NCBI GenBank assembly: GCA_963656065.1
Contig: CAVKGV010000020.1
Location: 1 to 31,983 of the forward strand
Length of the DNA stretch: 31,983 nt
Origin: Hallerella sp963656065
Lineage (GTDB): Bacteria; Fibrobacterota; Fibrobacteria; Fibrobacterales; Fibrobacteraceae
Direction of reading: 5' to 3'
A model generated the notes under the pieces. That model saw nothing but the letters and a program-made list of their open reading frames with translations. It did no database searches and had not been told where the DNA came from. Shown here one piece after another: positions 22,861-30,384 of the stretch (positions within the stretch are counted from its first letter, which is position 1; each line of letters opens with the position of its first letter). A program made the translations under genes and the position numbers.

Positions 22861-23796
22861 ATGATACGGTTTGCAAAAAAGTTCCTAAAGGTTTTTGGCA
22901 TTTTTCGTTTTGTGCTGGCGATTTTCTACCGCGGCGCTTTTATGCTTTTGCGAAAGACGCTTTACCGGGCGAAGGAACCGTTAAAAAGCAAGGTCGTCAT
23001 CGTGGGATCGTTTCTTGCCGGAGGCGCCGGAAAAACTCCGCTTGTCCGTGAATTTGCACGCCGAATGAAAATGGAAAATTTGCGCGTTGCCGTGTTATGC
23101 CATTCCGCGGCTTGGGATGAATTCAAAATGCTTCGGTCGGAGTTTGGCAAATCGGTTTTTAAAACGCGAAACCGCTACAAGACCGCTCAAAAAATCGATG
23201 GAAAATTTGATGTGATTCTTTGCGATGGAGGCTTAGAAGATACGCGCTTTGTGAATGCGGATGTCTTTGTCTTGCGTTGGAACGAATCGGCGAAAAATAT
23301 CAAAGATCTGATTCCCTGCGGAAAATGTGTGAGCTTAGAAAAGGATCATCCCGGATCAAGGGTTGTCCAATGCTCCCGGCTGGATAATTTGTACGAGAAA
23401 AATTCGGCAAATGATTGGATCGTGGCGTTTGGCATTTCAACGGTCCAAAACTGCGAAGGCAAATCTTTGCCCGATGGCGCGAAATGTCTGTTGATAACGG
23501 CTATCGGTGACCCGGAACGATTTGCCGCGGATGTGGATGCCGGAAAATTTACCGTTGCCAGAAAAGTTTTTTTGCCGGATCATTCGAAGCGCTTTGTGCA
23601 AGCGTTGCGGTCGGAATTACAACACGGGCTTCCGGTCGTAATGACGGAAAAGGACTGGGCGCGTCTTTCCGAAAAGGCAAAAAAAAATCCGCGCTTGTTT
23701 ATGGCGCGGGAACGGGTCGTTTTCGATAGTGCGATTGCGGATTATTTGAAGGCGCTTGCCGGAGGCGCTTTTAAAAATCCGCCTTCGACGTTGTAA
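22861..23796 (+). CDS. lpxK: Divergent tetraacyldisaccharide 4'-kinase (LpxK-like)
   Basis: LpxK phosphorylates the 4' position of the lipid A disaccharide at the inner membrane. ATG 22861 is chosen because it puts the P-loop (GGAGKTP, Lys58) at the family position after an N-terminal membrane-associated amphipathic helix; upstream in-frame TTG 22801 and ATG 22813 are possible. VGSFLAGGAGKTPLV, AIGDPERF, PDHSKRF and VMTEKDWARL match LpxK. Other family motifs are eroded: RGYG is replaced by CHSAAW, GDEP is missing, and DDGFQ reads CDGGL, though the second Asp (Asp122), equivalent to the catalytic one, is kept. Hence it is a divergent LpxK or a related kinase. Its 3' end overlaps the convergent rhodanese gene by 55 bp. 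Confidence 0.82.
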   Translation: MIRFAKKFLKVFGIFRFVLAIFYRGAFMLLRKTLYRAKEPLKSKVVIVGSFLAGGAGKTPLVREFARRMKMENLRVAVLCHSAAWDEFKMLRSEFGKSVFKTRNRYKTAQKIDGKFDVILCDGGLEDTRFVNADVFVLRWNESAKNIKDLIPCGKCVSLEKDHPGSRVVQCSRLDNLYEKNSANDWIVAFGISTVQNCEGKSLPDGAKCLLITAIGDPERFAADVDAGKFTVARKVFLPDHSKRFVQALRSELQHGLPVVMTEKDWARLSEKAKKNPRLFMARERVVFDSAIADYLKALAGGAFKNPPSTL

Positions 23797-24113
23797 ACGG
23801 AAAATCCCTGCGAACTTAGATACGCCGACGCCTTTTGGCTGCGGACCCCGCTGCGGCAGAATACGAAGAGCGGCTTTTCTTTGCGAAGTTCGGCTGTTCG
23901 GAGCGAAAGTTCCTGGAGGGGAATGTTTACGGAATTCGGGACTGTTCCCTGGGAGACTTCTTCGGGAGTGCGAACGTCGAGGAAAGTCCCTCCCTGCTTT
24001 TGCATTTCAATCGCCGAATCCCAGGAAACGCTTTTGTATGACGGGGACTGAGATTGGGCGAAAATCGTTCCGACAAAAAATGTCATCAAAAGGAAAGACA
24101 GAATGGTTTTCAT
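23742..24113 (-). CDS. Periplasmic rhodanese-like domain protein
   Basis: A single rhodanese domain of about 100 residues follows a signal peptide (residues 1-19, ending FVGTIFA). The family shape is clear: GGTFLDVRTPEEVSQGTVPN, SVNIPLQEL, then the active-site loop FCRSGVRS with Cys86, and GFSVYNVEGG. Such domains move sulfane sulfur or sense redox state; the partner is unknown. ATG 24113 has GGAGAAA upstream and starts the signal peptide, so a longer upstream start is unlikely. The last 55 bp overlap lpxK antisense. Confidence 0.9.
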   Translation of the reverse strand: MKTILSFLLMTFFVGTIFAQSQSPSYKSVSWDSAIEMQKQGGTFLDVRTPEEVSQGTVPNSVNIPLQELSLRTAELRKEKPLFVFCRSGVRSQKASAYLSSQGFSVYNVEGGFLKAPPASAFK

Positions 24114-24296
24114 GCTTTTTCTCCGAAAAGATTTGGTCGTCTTATGTTTAGAATCCAAGATTCTGTTTGAATTTTAACAAAGACGGATGAGGTTGTTTTG
24201 TCGCGGCAAACGGAAATAGTCGTTTCCTGTCCCATTATTCGCTCTTTGGGGGAATGAGGTGAACGTTCAAGACCGTGAATAGTTAAATTGGACCCG

Positions 24297-25010
24297 ATGA
24301 CCGGAAAGCACTTTGGCGTGGCGCGGGTTTTAAACAAGCGCGGATTTTGTTCGAGAAAGGATGCGGAAGCTCTTGTACGCAGCGGGCGTGTTTCGCTTGG
24401 AGGAAAAATCGTTCTTAATCCCGAAGCTCCGGCCCAAACGGATTCGACAATCGCGGTGGATGGAAATCTTGTCTTGCCGTGCGAACCGCTTTACTTTGTG
24501 ATGAACAAACCACGGGGAATCGTTACGACGGCATCCGACGAGAAGGGTCGCAAAACGGTCATGGATCTATTGCGAGGAAAAATTCCGCAGCACGTTTTTC
24601 CTGTGGGACGGCTCGACAAGGCGAGCGAAGGAATTTTGCTTTTTACAAATGACACAGCCTTTTCCGACCGGATTCTTTCTCCCGATTCGCACATGGAAAA
24701 GGAATATCACGTCTGCGTCAGCCGATTGCCGTCAAACGAGGAACTTTCGGAAATGCGGAACGGCGTCTTGGTTCCTCCGCGGATCTTCGGAAATCCTCCG
24801 GAAAAAATGCGCATGGCAAAAGTCCAGGTCTTGCGGCATGGGCAGAAAAACGCCTGGCTTTCCGTGGTGCTGCACGAGGGGAAGAACCGGGAAATCCGCC
24901 GTATCCTGGAATGTTTTGGCATTGAAACGCTTCGGCTTGTCCGCATCCGCATCGGTCCGTGGAAACTTGAAAACTTAAAACCCGGAGAAATCCGGCAAAT
25001 TTTCCCTTGA
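24297..25010 (+). CDS. RsuA/RluB-family pseudouridine synthase
   Basis: This family makes single pseudouridines in rRNA (RsuA in 16S, RluB/RluE/RluF in 23S). The 237-aa protein has an N-terminal S4 RNA-binding domain (about 7-55; LNKRGFCSRKDAEALVRSGR). The catalytic domain carries VMNKPRG, VGRLDKASEGILLFTND with Asp107 as nucleophile, EKEYHV and EGKNREIRRI. ATG 24297 is preferred to TTG 24288; neither has a strong Shine-Dalgarno. Which rRNA site it modifies cannot be told from the sequence; the S4 domain and size fit RluB or RsuA. Confidence 0.92.
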   Translation: MTGKHFGVARVLNKRGFCSRKDAEALVRSGRVSLGGKIVLNPEAPAQTDSTIAVDGNLVLPCEPLYFVMNKPRGIVTTASDEKGRKTVMDLLRGKIPQHVFPVGRLDKASEGILLFTNDTAFSDRILSPDSHMEKEYHVCVSRLPSNEELSEMRNGVLVPPRIFGNPPEKMRMAKVQVLRHGQKNAWLSVVLHEGKNREIRRILECFGIETLRLVRIRIGPWKLENLKPGEIRQIFP

Positions 25011-25021
25011 AATTTTTTCAC

Positions 25022-25050
25022 ATAAAAAAAGGACGCTTGAATGCGTCCTT
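25022..25050 (-). terminator. Intrinsic terminator of folD
   Basis: On the minus strand AAGGACGC (25050-25043) pairs with GCGTCCTT (25036-25029) around a 6-base loop and runs into T7. It lies 22 bp after the folD stop and close behind the end of the convergent pseudouridine synthase gene. Confidence 0.88.
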
Positions 25051-25071
25051 CCTTGGTTTTCTTTCGAAACG

Positions 25072-25917
25072 TTACTTGTCCAAAAAGCTTTCTCCGCTTT
25101 CGACGCTGTTGTAGATGAGCGTGTTGATTGTCATCGGACCGACGCCTCCGGGGACTGGCGTGTAGGCGCTAGCGATTTCGTCGAGGCCTGCCTTTTCGAT
25201 ATCTCCGACGCCTCCGGGATGGTAACCGGCATCGATGACGACGGCGCCTTTCTTTATCCAGGCGGTCTTGATGAATTCGGGCTTTCCGACGGCTCCGACC
25301 AGGATGTCCGCTTCGCCGACGAACTTTTCGAGATTTTGCGTCTTGCTGTGGCAAATCGTCACGGTGCAGTTTGCGCCGAGGAGCATCATCGCCATCGGCT
25401 TTCCGAGGATTGCGCTGCGTCCGACGACTACGGCGTGTTTTCCTTCAAGCGGGATTTCATAGGCTTTCAGGATTCTCATGATTCCCGCGGGCGTTGCGCT
25501 GCCGTATGCCTTTTCGCCCATCGACATCAGCCCGAACCCGAGGCACGTGACGCCATCGACATCTTTTCTGCGTTCGATCGCTTCAAATGCGGCGCGTTCA
25601 TCGATGTGGCGCGGAACGGGGTGCTGCAGCAGGATGCCATGGACGTTCGGGTTTTCGTTCAGCTCCTCGATCTTGGCAAGAAGTTCCTCGGTCGTCGTCT
25701 GCTTCGGCATGTGGACGGGCAGACTCTCCATGCCGACCCGCGCGCAGGCGTTCCCTTTCATTTTTACGTAGGTGGCGCTTGCCGGATCGTCTCCGACAAG
25801 AATCGTGGCGAGGATGGGCGTTTTCCCGGTGCGGGCTTTTAGCGCATCAACGCGGGCTTTCAGTTGAACTTCGCTTTCTTTGGCGAGTTTTTTTCCGTCG
25901 AGAATAAGAGCTGGCAT
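25072..25917 (-). CDS. folD: Bifunctional methylenetetrahydrofolate dehydrogenase/cyclohydrolase
   Basis: FolD interconverts 5,10-methylene-THF, 5,10-methenyl-THF and 10-formyl-THF, using NADP+. The 281 aa are the normal length. The active-site Tyr50 and Lys54 lie in ATYVKMK. VHGILLQHPVPRHI, KDVDG, VVVGRSAILGKPMAMML (nucleotide site), CHSKT and PVPGGVGPMTINTL are all family motifs. ATG 25917 has GGAGAAC immediately upstream; the frame is open further upstream but without similarity. A small possible gene ends 17 bp upstream and may share the transcript. Confidence 0.97.
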   Translation of the reverse strand: MPALILDGKKLAKESEVQLKARVDALKARTGKTPILATILVGDDPASATYVKMKGNACARVGMESLPVHMPKQTTTEELLAKIEELNENPNVHGILLQHPVPRHIDERAAFEAIERRKDVDGVTCLGFGLMSMGEKAYGSATPAGIMRILKAYEIPLEGKHAVVVGRSAILGKPMAMMLLGANCTVTICHSKTQNLEKFVGEADILVGAVGKPEFIKTAWIKKGAVVIDAGYHPGGVGDIEKAGLDEIASAYTPVPGGVGPMTINTLIYNSVESGESFLDK

Positions 25918-25934
25918 AGGTTCTCCGTTTTTTC

Positions 25935-26174
25935 TCAAAAATAGTAAGGACTTACCAGTTCGGATATTCCGACGGCGATGAAAATCCACGGATAGGAAAG
26001 CGGACCCGGAAGCCATCCCGTCTTGTTTGCCGGATGTTTTTCTTCCGCCGGTCGAGTCATTTCTTCCATGAGTGTCGCACGATTTTTGCTTTGAAATCTT
26101 TCGAATTCGAGTTGTGTCCGCACGAGCCTTGACGTTCGCGTCGAGGATGAAAACAATCTGCCGTTCAATCGCAT
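25935..26174 (-). CDS. Possible small protein of 79 aa upstream of folD
   Basis: The frame starts at ATG 26174 with AGGGG about 7 bases before it and ends 17 bp before folD. The N-terminal half is basic, the middle is charged (MEEMTRPAEEKHPANK), and the C-terminal 25 residues are hydrophobic (LSYPWIFIAVGISELV), possibly one membrane helix. I recognise no family. The tight spacing to folD supports a real gene; the unremarkable composition does not. Confidence 0.4.
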   Translation of the reverse strand: MRLNGRLFSSSTRTSRLVRTQLEFERFQSKNRATLMEEMTRPAEEKHPANKTGWLPGPLSYPWIFIAVGISELVSPYYF

Positions 26175-26182
26175 AGACAACC

Positions 26183-26250
26183 CCTAAATTTTACAGAACG
26201 CACCCGCGTTCCGTCTTTTACACCCAATCCTTCCGTATGTAAATTTTAGG
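26183..26250. repeat. Nested inverted repeats upstream of the folD unit
   Basis: CCTAAATTTTACA (26183-26195) and TGTAAATTTTAGG (26238-26250) are inverted copies with one mismatch. Between them GAACGC (26196-26201) pairs with GCGTTC (26206-26211). The set lies just upstream of the small gene before folD and could be an operator or an RNA fold. Confidence 0.35.
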
Positions 26251-26325
26251 AAAACTTTTGAAAAAAGTAAAGGGCCTGGCGATTCTTTTTTACGGTTTGC
26301 TGTTAAAATTTGTCCGTTATCACAT

Positions 26326-27012
26326 TTAAAGCTTTTGGCTCATGCCGAAGCGAAAATTCAGCGTCACCGAAAGAACTCCGGCCTGGATCCACTTCTCCGC
26401 GGTCTTGTCGAGAGGCTTGTATTCGTTGATTCCTAGCGGCAACTGCAAGAGATGTCCGTAGGAAAACGAGAGCAGGAAGTTTTCGGTAATCGTATATGTC
26501 AGGGCGAGCGAAAGCATGCAGCCGATACCCACCAGGTTTTCGGTCTGTTCGTTGTCATCGGAATCGACATGCAGATAGCTGACCGTGGGCGAAAATTTCC
26601 CTTCGAGAACCATGTAGCGCTTCGAGATAAATTCAGGCCCGACGCTGAGCAGCGACCAGACGGCTCCGTAGAGCGCATCGTCCGAACCTAGGGCAGCCGG
26701 GCTCACGATGACATATTGCGGAATTAAAATCATCCAGAGCGGTGCGAGATGGACTTCGCGCATCGTGTTGAGGTAGCGCCTGTATTTGAGCGGAATTTTC
26801 TCCTTGTTGTCCTGGAGCGTTTGCGGGGTGATGACTCCATACGGGGCAAGATTGAATCCTGTATGGAATTCTCGGCTGGCAACGCCCGGAATCCAAAAAA
26901 GGGTCGGTCCGATGCCGGCATTGAAAGGAACTTCGACATGCGTGACGGGTCGGGCCGCATACAGGGAAACGCTAAATGCGGTCAAAAAAAAGAGCAAAAT
27001 TATTTTTTTCAT
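26326..27012 (-). CDS. Exported protein of unknown function, possible outer-membrane beta-barrel
   Basis: The 228-aa product begins with a clear signal peptide (MKKIILLFFLTAFSVSLYA, cleavage near residue 19). The mature part alternates hydrophobic and polar residues in several stretches (VSYLHVDS, LSLALTYTITENFLLSFSYG, VLSVTLNFRFGM), typical of outer-membrane strands. It ends in MSQKL rather than the classical terminal aromatic. No named family is recognised. It starts 107 bp from the divergent FKBP lipoprotein gene, so the two may share a regulatory region. Confidence 0.8.
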   Translation of the reverse strand: MKKIILLFFLTAFSVSLYAARPVTHVEVPFNAGIGPTLFWIPGVASREFHTGFNLAPYGVITPQTLQDNKEKIPLKYRRYLNTMREVHLAPLWMILIPQYVIVSPAALGSDDALYGAVWSLLSVGPEFISKRYMVLEGKFSPTVSYLHVDSDDNEQTENLVGIGCMLSLALTYTITENFLLSFSYGHLLQLPLGINEYKPLDKTAEKWIQAGVLSVTLNFRFGMSQKL

Positions 27013-27119
27013 TTTAAAGTTCCTAAATTAGATTTCAAGTCACGGGTATTTCCAAAAGTCTATATCGGGTTTCGCCCAAGGCGGCTTTTGGTGATGCTTT
27101 TTACATCGAGGATTAAAAT

Positions 27120-28451
27120 ATGAAATTATGGACAAATAGTATTTTGGCTGCGGCGGTTTTTGGAACATTAGTCGCGTGCTCTAACTCTCCGAAGCCGGAA
27201 ACGGCCCCGGCAAATGCTCCGGCTCAGGATACGGCGGCGGTCGTTCTTCCGAAAAAGGATACATTGGTAACGTCGAAGGACCGTTACAGCTATGCGCTCG
27301 GCATGGATATGGGGCGTGCGATAAAGAATGTCGATGCGGATATCGATAAGGAACTTTTCTTGAAGTCTCTTCGCGACCAGATTGAAGGCAATCCGCTGCT
27401 TCTCACCGATTCCCAGGCGGACAAGGCCTTGCAGGAACTCGTTCTCCAGATGCAGGTGGAACGCGAAAAGAAGGCCGCGGCTGCGGCAAAGGCCGCTCTG
27501 GACTCCCAGAAGGTCTTCCTGGAAAAGAATAAGACCGTGGAAGGCGTGATTGCAACGGCGAGCGGACTTCAATACAAGTATATCGTCAAGTCGTCTGATT
27601 CGACAGCGAAGTCTCCGAAGCTCACGGACAAGGTTCGCGTCCATTATGCGGGAAAACTTCTCGATGGAACGGAATTCGACAGCTCCATCAAACGTGGCGA
27701 GCCTCTCGAATTTCCGGTGAATGCGGTGATCCAGGGTTGGCAGGAACTGCTGACTCTGATGAAAGTCGGTGAAAAGGTCGAAGCGTGGATCCCGAGCAAT
27801 CTGGGCTATGGCGCAGACGGCGCTGCCCCCGTGATTCCCGGAAACTCCCTGCTGGTGTTCCAGGTGGAACTTCTCGACATCGTGTCGGAGGCTCCTGTCG
27901 CAGCGGATTCTGTAGCGGAGGCTCCTGTTGCGGAAGCGAAAGCGGACAGCGTTCCTGCCGTAGATCCCAAGAAGGCGAAGGCGGACAGCATTGCCGCGGT
28001 AAAGGCTGCGAAGAAAGCCGAGCAGGACAGCATCGCGCAGGCGAAAAAGGCAAAGCAGGATAGCATCGCCGCTGTCAAGAAGGCGAAGGCGGATAGCGTT
28101 GCCGCGGTAAAGGCAGCGAAGAAGGCTGAGCAGGACAGTATCAAGGCTGTGCAGAAAGCGAAACAGGACAGCATCGCGCAGGCGAAAAAGGCAAAGCAGG
28201 ATAGCATTGCCGCTGTCAAGAAGGCGAAGGCGGATAGCGTTGCGGCGGTGAAGGCGGCGAAGAAGGCTGAGCAGGACAGCATCCGGGCCGCGAAGAAAGC
28301 GGAACAGGACAGCATCAAGGCCGTGAAAAAAGCCGAGCAAAAGGCGAAGCAGGATAGTGTCAAGGCGGCAAGAAAAGCGAAACAGGACAGCATTGCCGCC
28401 GCCAAGGCAGTCAAGAAAGCTGTAAAGAACGCCATTAAGGCCGCTGAATAA
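27120..28451 (+). CDS. FKBP-type peptidyl-prolyl isomerase lipoprotein with long DS-repeat tail
   Basis: The protein resembles FkpA/Mip envelope chaperones. A lipoprotein signal ends in LVAC (Cys20). Residues 55-135 are the helical dimerisation region (RYSYALGMDMGRAIKN). Residues 140-255 are the FKBP domain: SGLQYKYI, VRVHYAGKLLDGTEFDSS, FPVNAVIQGWQE, WIPSNLGYG and VFQVELLDI. These include active-site aromatic and Asp residues. The tail (283-443) consists of Lys/Ala-rich repeats with an invariant Asp-Ser; the twelve DS pairs are spaced 11, 14 or 15 residues apart, suggesting a long helix or coiled coil that may reach through the periplasm. The DNA shows a 141-bp tandem duplication here. GAGG precedes ATG 27120. 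Confidence 0.93.
   Translation: MKLWTNSILAAAVFGTLVACSNSPKPETAPANAPAQDTAAVVLPKKDTLVTSKDRYSYALGMDMGRAIKNVDADIDKELFLKSLRDQIEGNPLLLTDSQADKALQELVLQMQVEREKKAAAAAKAALDSQKVFLEKNKTVEGVIATASGLQYKYIVKSSDSTAKSPKLTDKVRVHYAGKLLDGTEFDSSIKRGEPLEFPVNAVIQGWQELLTLMKVGEKVEAWIPSNLGYGADGAAPVIPGNSLLVFQVELLDIVSEAPVAADSVAEAPVAEAKADSVPAVDPKKAKADSIAAVKAAKKAEQDSIAQAKKAKQDSIAAVKKAKADSVAAVKAAKKAEQDSIKAVQKAKQDSIAQAKKAKQDSIAAVKKAKADSVAAVKAAKKAEQDSIRAAKKAEQDSIKAVKKAEQKAKQDSVKAARKAKQDSIAAAKAVKKAVKNAIKAAE
28023..28304 (+). repeat. 141-bp tandem duplication inside the FKBP gene
   Basis: 28023-28163 and 28164-28304 are two nearly identical copies. Both begin CAGGACAGCATCGCGCAGG and encode the same 47-residue block with only a few base changes, most of them silent. 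The low divergence points to a recent event on top of an older 11/14-residue repeat. Confidence 0.88.
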
Positions 28452-28475
28452 TCGGTTCGGCGATTTAAAAATGAA

Positions 28476-28507
28476 AAAGGGCAGGTTTTGAACCTGTCCT
28501 TTTTTTT
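28476..28507. terminator. Bidirectional terminator between the FKBP gene and pdxJ
   Basis: AAGGGCAGGTT (28477-28487) pairs with AACCTGTCCTT (28491-28501) with one G-T wobble and a 3-base loop. Eight T follow on the plus strand and five T on the minus strand, so it can stop both convergent genes. Confidence 0.92.
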
Positions 28508-28520
28508 GTGCGAAAATGTT

Positions 28521-29258
28521 TTAGTGCTCCGCACGTCGAATGGCGTCGAGCATTTCCTTGACCGCTCTATCCATTCCGACAAGTACCGCTCTGCCGATAA
28601 TGCTGTGTCCGATATTCAGCTCTTCGATCCCGTCAATGCTTGCAATGTATCCGACATTTCGATAATTCAGTCCATGTCCGGCGTTTACGCGAAGTCCGTA
28701 TTTGCGGGCGAGAACCGTCATGTCTTGGATGGCGGCGAATTCCCTGTCAACATCCGCGGCGGATCCCAAGTCAAACGCGTTTGCAAAATGTCCCGTGTGG
28801 AATTCGGCAAAGTCCGCTCCGATTTTTTTTGCGGCCTTGACCTGATCCGTGTCCGGGTCGATGAACACGCTGACGGCGATATCGTTATTCTTGAATGCGG
28901 CAACGGTCTTGGCGAGATCATCGATTCGGGCGGCGACATTTAAACCGCCTTCGGTGGTAACTTCTTCCCGATGTTCCGGAACGAGCGTCACCATGTCCGG
29001 CTGGATGTCGATGGCAAGCTGGATCATTTCCGGGACTGGCGCCATCTCCATGTTCAAATGCGTCGTCACGATTCCGCGGAGCAGTCGAACGTCGCGTTCC
29101 TGGATATGCCTTCGATCTTCGCGCAGGTGCGCCGTGATTCCGTGGCAGCCGGCCTGTTCTGCTAGAATGGCCCCGGCGACAGGATCGGGTTCGCGAATCT
29201 TGCGCGCTTCGCGGATGGTTGCAATGTGGTCGATATTGACTCCGAGTTTTGCAGACAT
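28521..29258 (-). CDS. pdxJ: Pyridoxine 5'-phosphate synthase
   Basis: PdxJ condenses 1-deoxyxylulose 5-phosphate with 3-amino-2-oxopropyl phosphate to make pyridoxine 5'-phosphate in the DXP-dependent vitamin B6 pathway. The 245-aa TIM barrel has the family motifs LGVNIDHIATIREAR, GITAHLREDRRHI, NMEMAP, VTLVPEHREEVTTEGGL, FIDPD, FHTGHFA, NAGHGLNY and LNIGHSIIGRAV, with the catalytic His and Glu residues. GGAGG lies just before ATG 29258. The YibQ-like gene ends 9 bp upstream, so the two form one transcription unit. Confidence 0.97.
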   Translation of the reverse strand: MSAKLGVNIDHIATIREARKIREPDPVAGAILAEQAGCHGITAHLREDRRHIQERDVRLLRGIVTTHLNMEMAPVPEMIQLAIDIQPDMVTLVPEHREEVTTEGGLNVAARIDDLAKTVAAFKNNDIAVSVFIDPDTDQVKAAKKIGADFAEFHTGHFANAFDLGSAADVDREFAAIQDMTVLARKYGLRVNAGHGLNYRNVGYIASIDGIEELNIGHSIIGRAVLVGMDRAVKEMLDAIRRAEH

Positions 29259-29267
29259 GGCTGCCTC

Positions 29268-30353
29268 CTATTCGGTTTGGAAAATTTGGGACATAGGAAC
29301 GATTTCAGTCCCTTGGGAAAGGGCTTCGTCTTTCAGGTTTTCAATCGCTGTGAAAGATTCTTTTGAAAGTGGCAACAAGAGAATAGCTTTCCCTGAACGC
29401 AGAGCCGCCTTCAAAACCTTTGAAACGTAAATTGCATGCGTCATCCGGGAAACGTCAAGCGGGGATTCCGCGCGGCATTTTATGTCCATGCTTTCGCAGA
29501 CTTCGAGTGTTTTGGAATAACGGTTTGACGAAAGATCCATGAACCAGAAATTTTTTTCTTTCAGCGGACCCATTACGGCTCGTAGCAAAGCCTTTTGCTC
29601 TACGGCGCGGCTTCCCTGTCGCGTAGCGACTCCTTGGGCGCTTGGAAGGCTTGACATCGCGTCCGAAACGAGTTCCCGAATTTCCGCATCGGAAAGATGA
29701 ATGCGGATGGTTGATTTGGAAAGGCTTTTTGACTGGAGGACTTTGTCTTCCATCGGAATCCAGATGACGGGCGTGTAATTTTGCAGCCGCCCCAGGTCAT
29801 CTTTTATTGAAGGCTTTTCCGCAGGAGTAATCAGCATCGAGTAAGGGTAGCTTAATTTGTTCAGATCTTCGACATACTTTGAAAGTTTTTGGCTTGCGTA
29901 GAAACCGACTGCCAGACGGGACGTTTTGTCGTTGAAACTATCCGCTACTTGCAACTCGACCCGGAATGTGTCCCCGAATGGCACGGTGAAGTCAAAATTT
30001 GCCGAGGCGTTCCCGTTTTGACGGGTGAATTCTTCCATATAGAGGACTTTCCCGCCGAATTGATTCAAATGTTTTTGGGCGCGCAGCAGATAGTTCGGCA
30101 TGGAAATTCCGCGTCCGACTTGCCAAACGTCCCTGGCTTCTGTTTTCTTTTTGGGCAAAACCTTAAGGACCGGAATTTCGTTCCGGAGTTTTTCCATATA
30201 AGGTTCGGCATCTGCTGTTTTCGGAGCTGCTTCTAAAAGCCCGGTCGCGTTCAGCGTGTTTGACAAAGCTTCTTCATTTTGCCATGCGACAAAAGCTCCC
30301 GCCATGACAATCAGAAAGCAAAGCAATGCAATGATGACGTTCTTGTTTTTCAT
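29268..30353 (-). CDS. Divergent polysaccharide deacetylase-fold protein (YibQ/DUF610-like)
   Basis: The 361-aa protein has an N-terminal membrane anchor (residues 6-23) followed by an extracytoplasmic part. A low-complexity linker leads to an alpha/beta region (about 60-135). From about 145 it resembles the divergent polysaccharide deacetylase family: LAVGFYASQKLSKYVEDLNK, IRIHLSDAEIRELVSDAMSS, ATRQGSRAVEQKALLRAVMG, KEKNFWFMDLSSNRYS and AESPLDVSRM. In this family (YibQ of E. coli) activity is unproven, and envelope carbohydrate or peptidoglycan substrates are assumed. ATG 30353 is preferred over TTG 30359. It starts only 31 bp from the divergent miaA, so each promoter must overlap or lie inside the other gene. 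Confidence 0.8.
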   Translation of the reverse strand: MKNKNVIIALLCFLIVMAGAFVAWQNEEALSNTLNATGLLEAAPKTADAEPYMEKLRNEIPVLKVLPKKKTEARDVWQVGRGISMPNYLLRAQKHLNQFGGKVLYMEEFTRQNGNASANFDFTVPFGDTFRVELQVADSFNDKTSRLAVGFYASQKLSKYVEDLNKLSYPYSMLITPAEKPSIKDDLGRLQNYTPVIWIPMEDKVLQSKSLSKSTIRIHLSDAEIRELVSDAMSSLPSAQGVATRQGSRAVEQKALLRAVMGPLKEKNFWFMDLSSNRYSKTLEVCESMDIKCRAESPLDVSRMTHAIYVSKVLKAALRSGKAILLLPLSKESFTAIENLKDEALSQGTEIVPMSQIFQTE

Positions 30354-30384
30354 GCGCAATAAATATAGCTACATTAAAAAGGCG

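Noticed and set aside
25918..26016. Longer FolD starting at 26016
   Set aside because: The extra 33 residues are unrelated to FolD, and ATG 25917 has its own ribosome-binding site.
26175..26325. Folate (THF) riboswitch before folD
   Set aside because: The conserved THF riboswitch core sequences are not present; only simple inverted repeats are seen.
27981..28430. CRISPR array suggested by regular repeats
   Set aside because: The repeats are in-frame coding repeats of 33/42 bp units without unique spacers, inside the FKBP gene.
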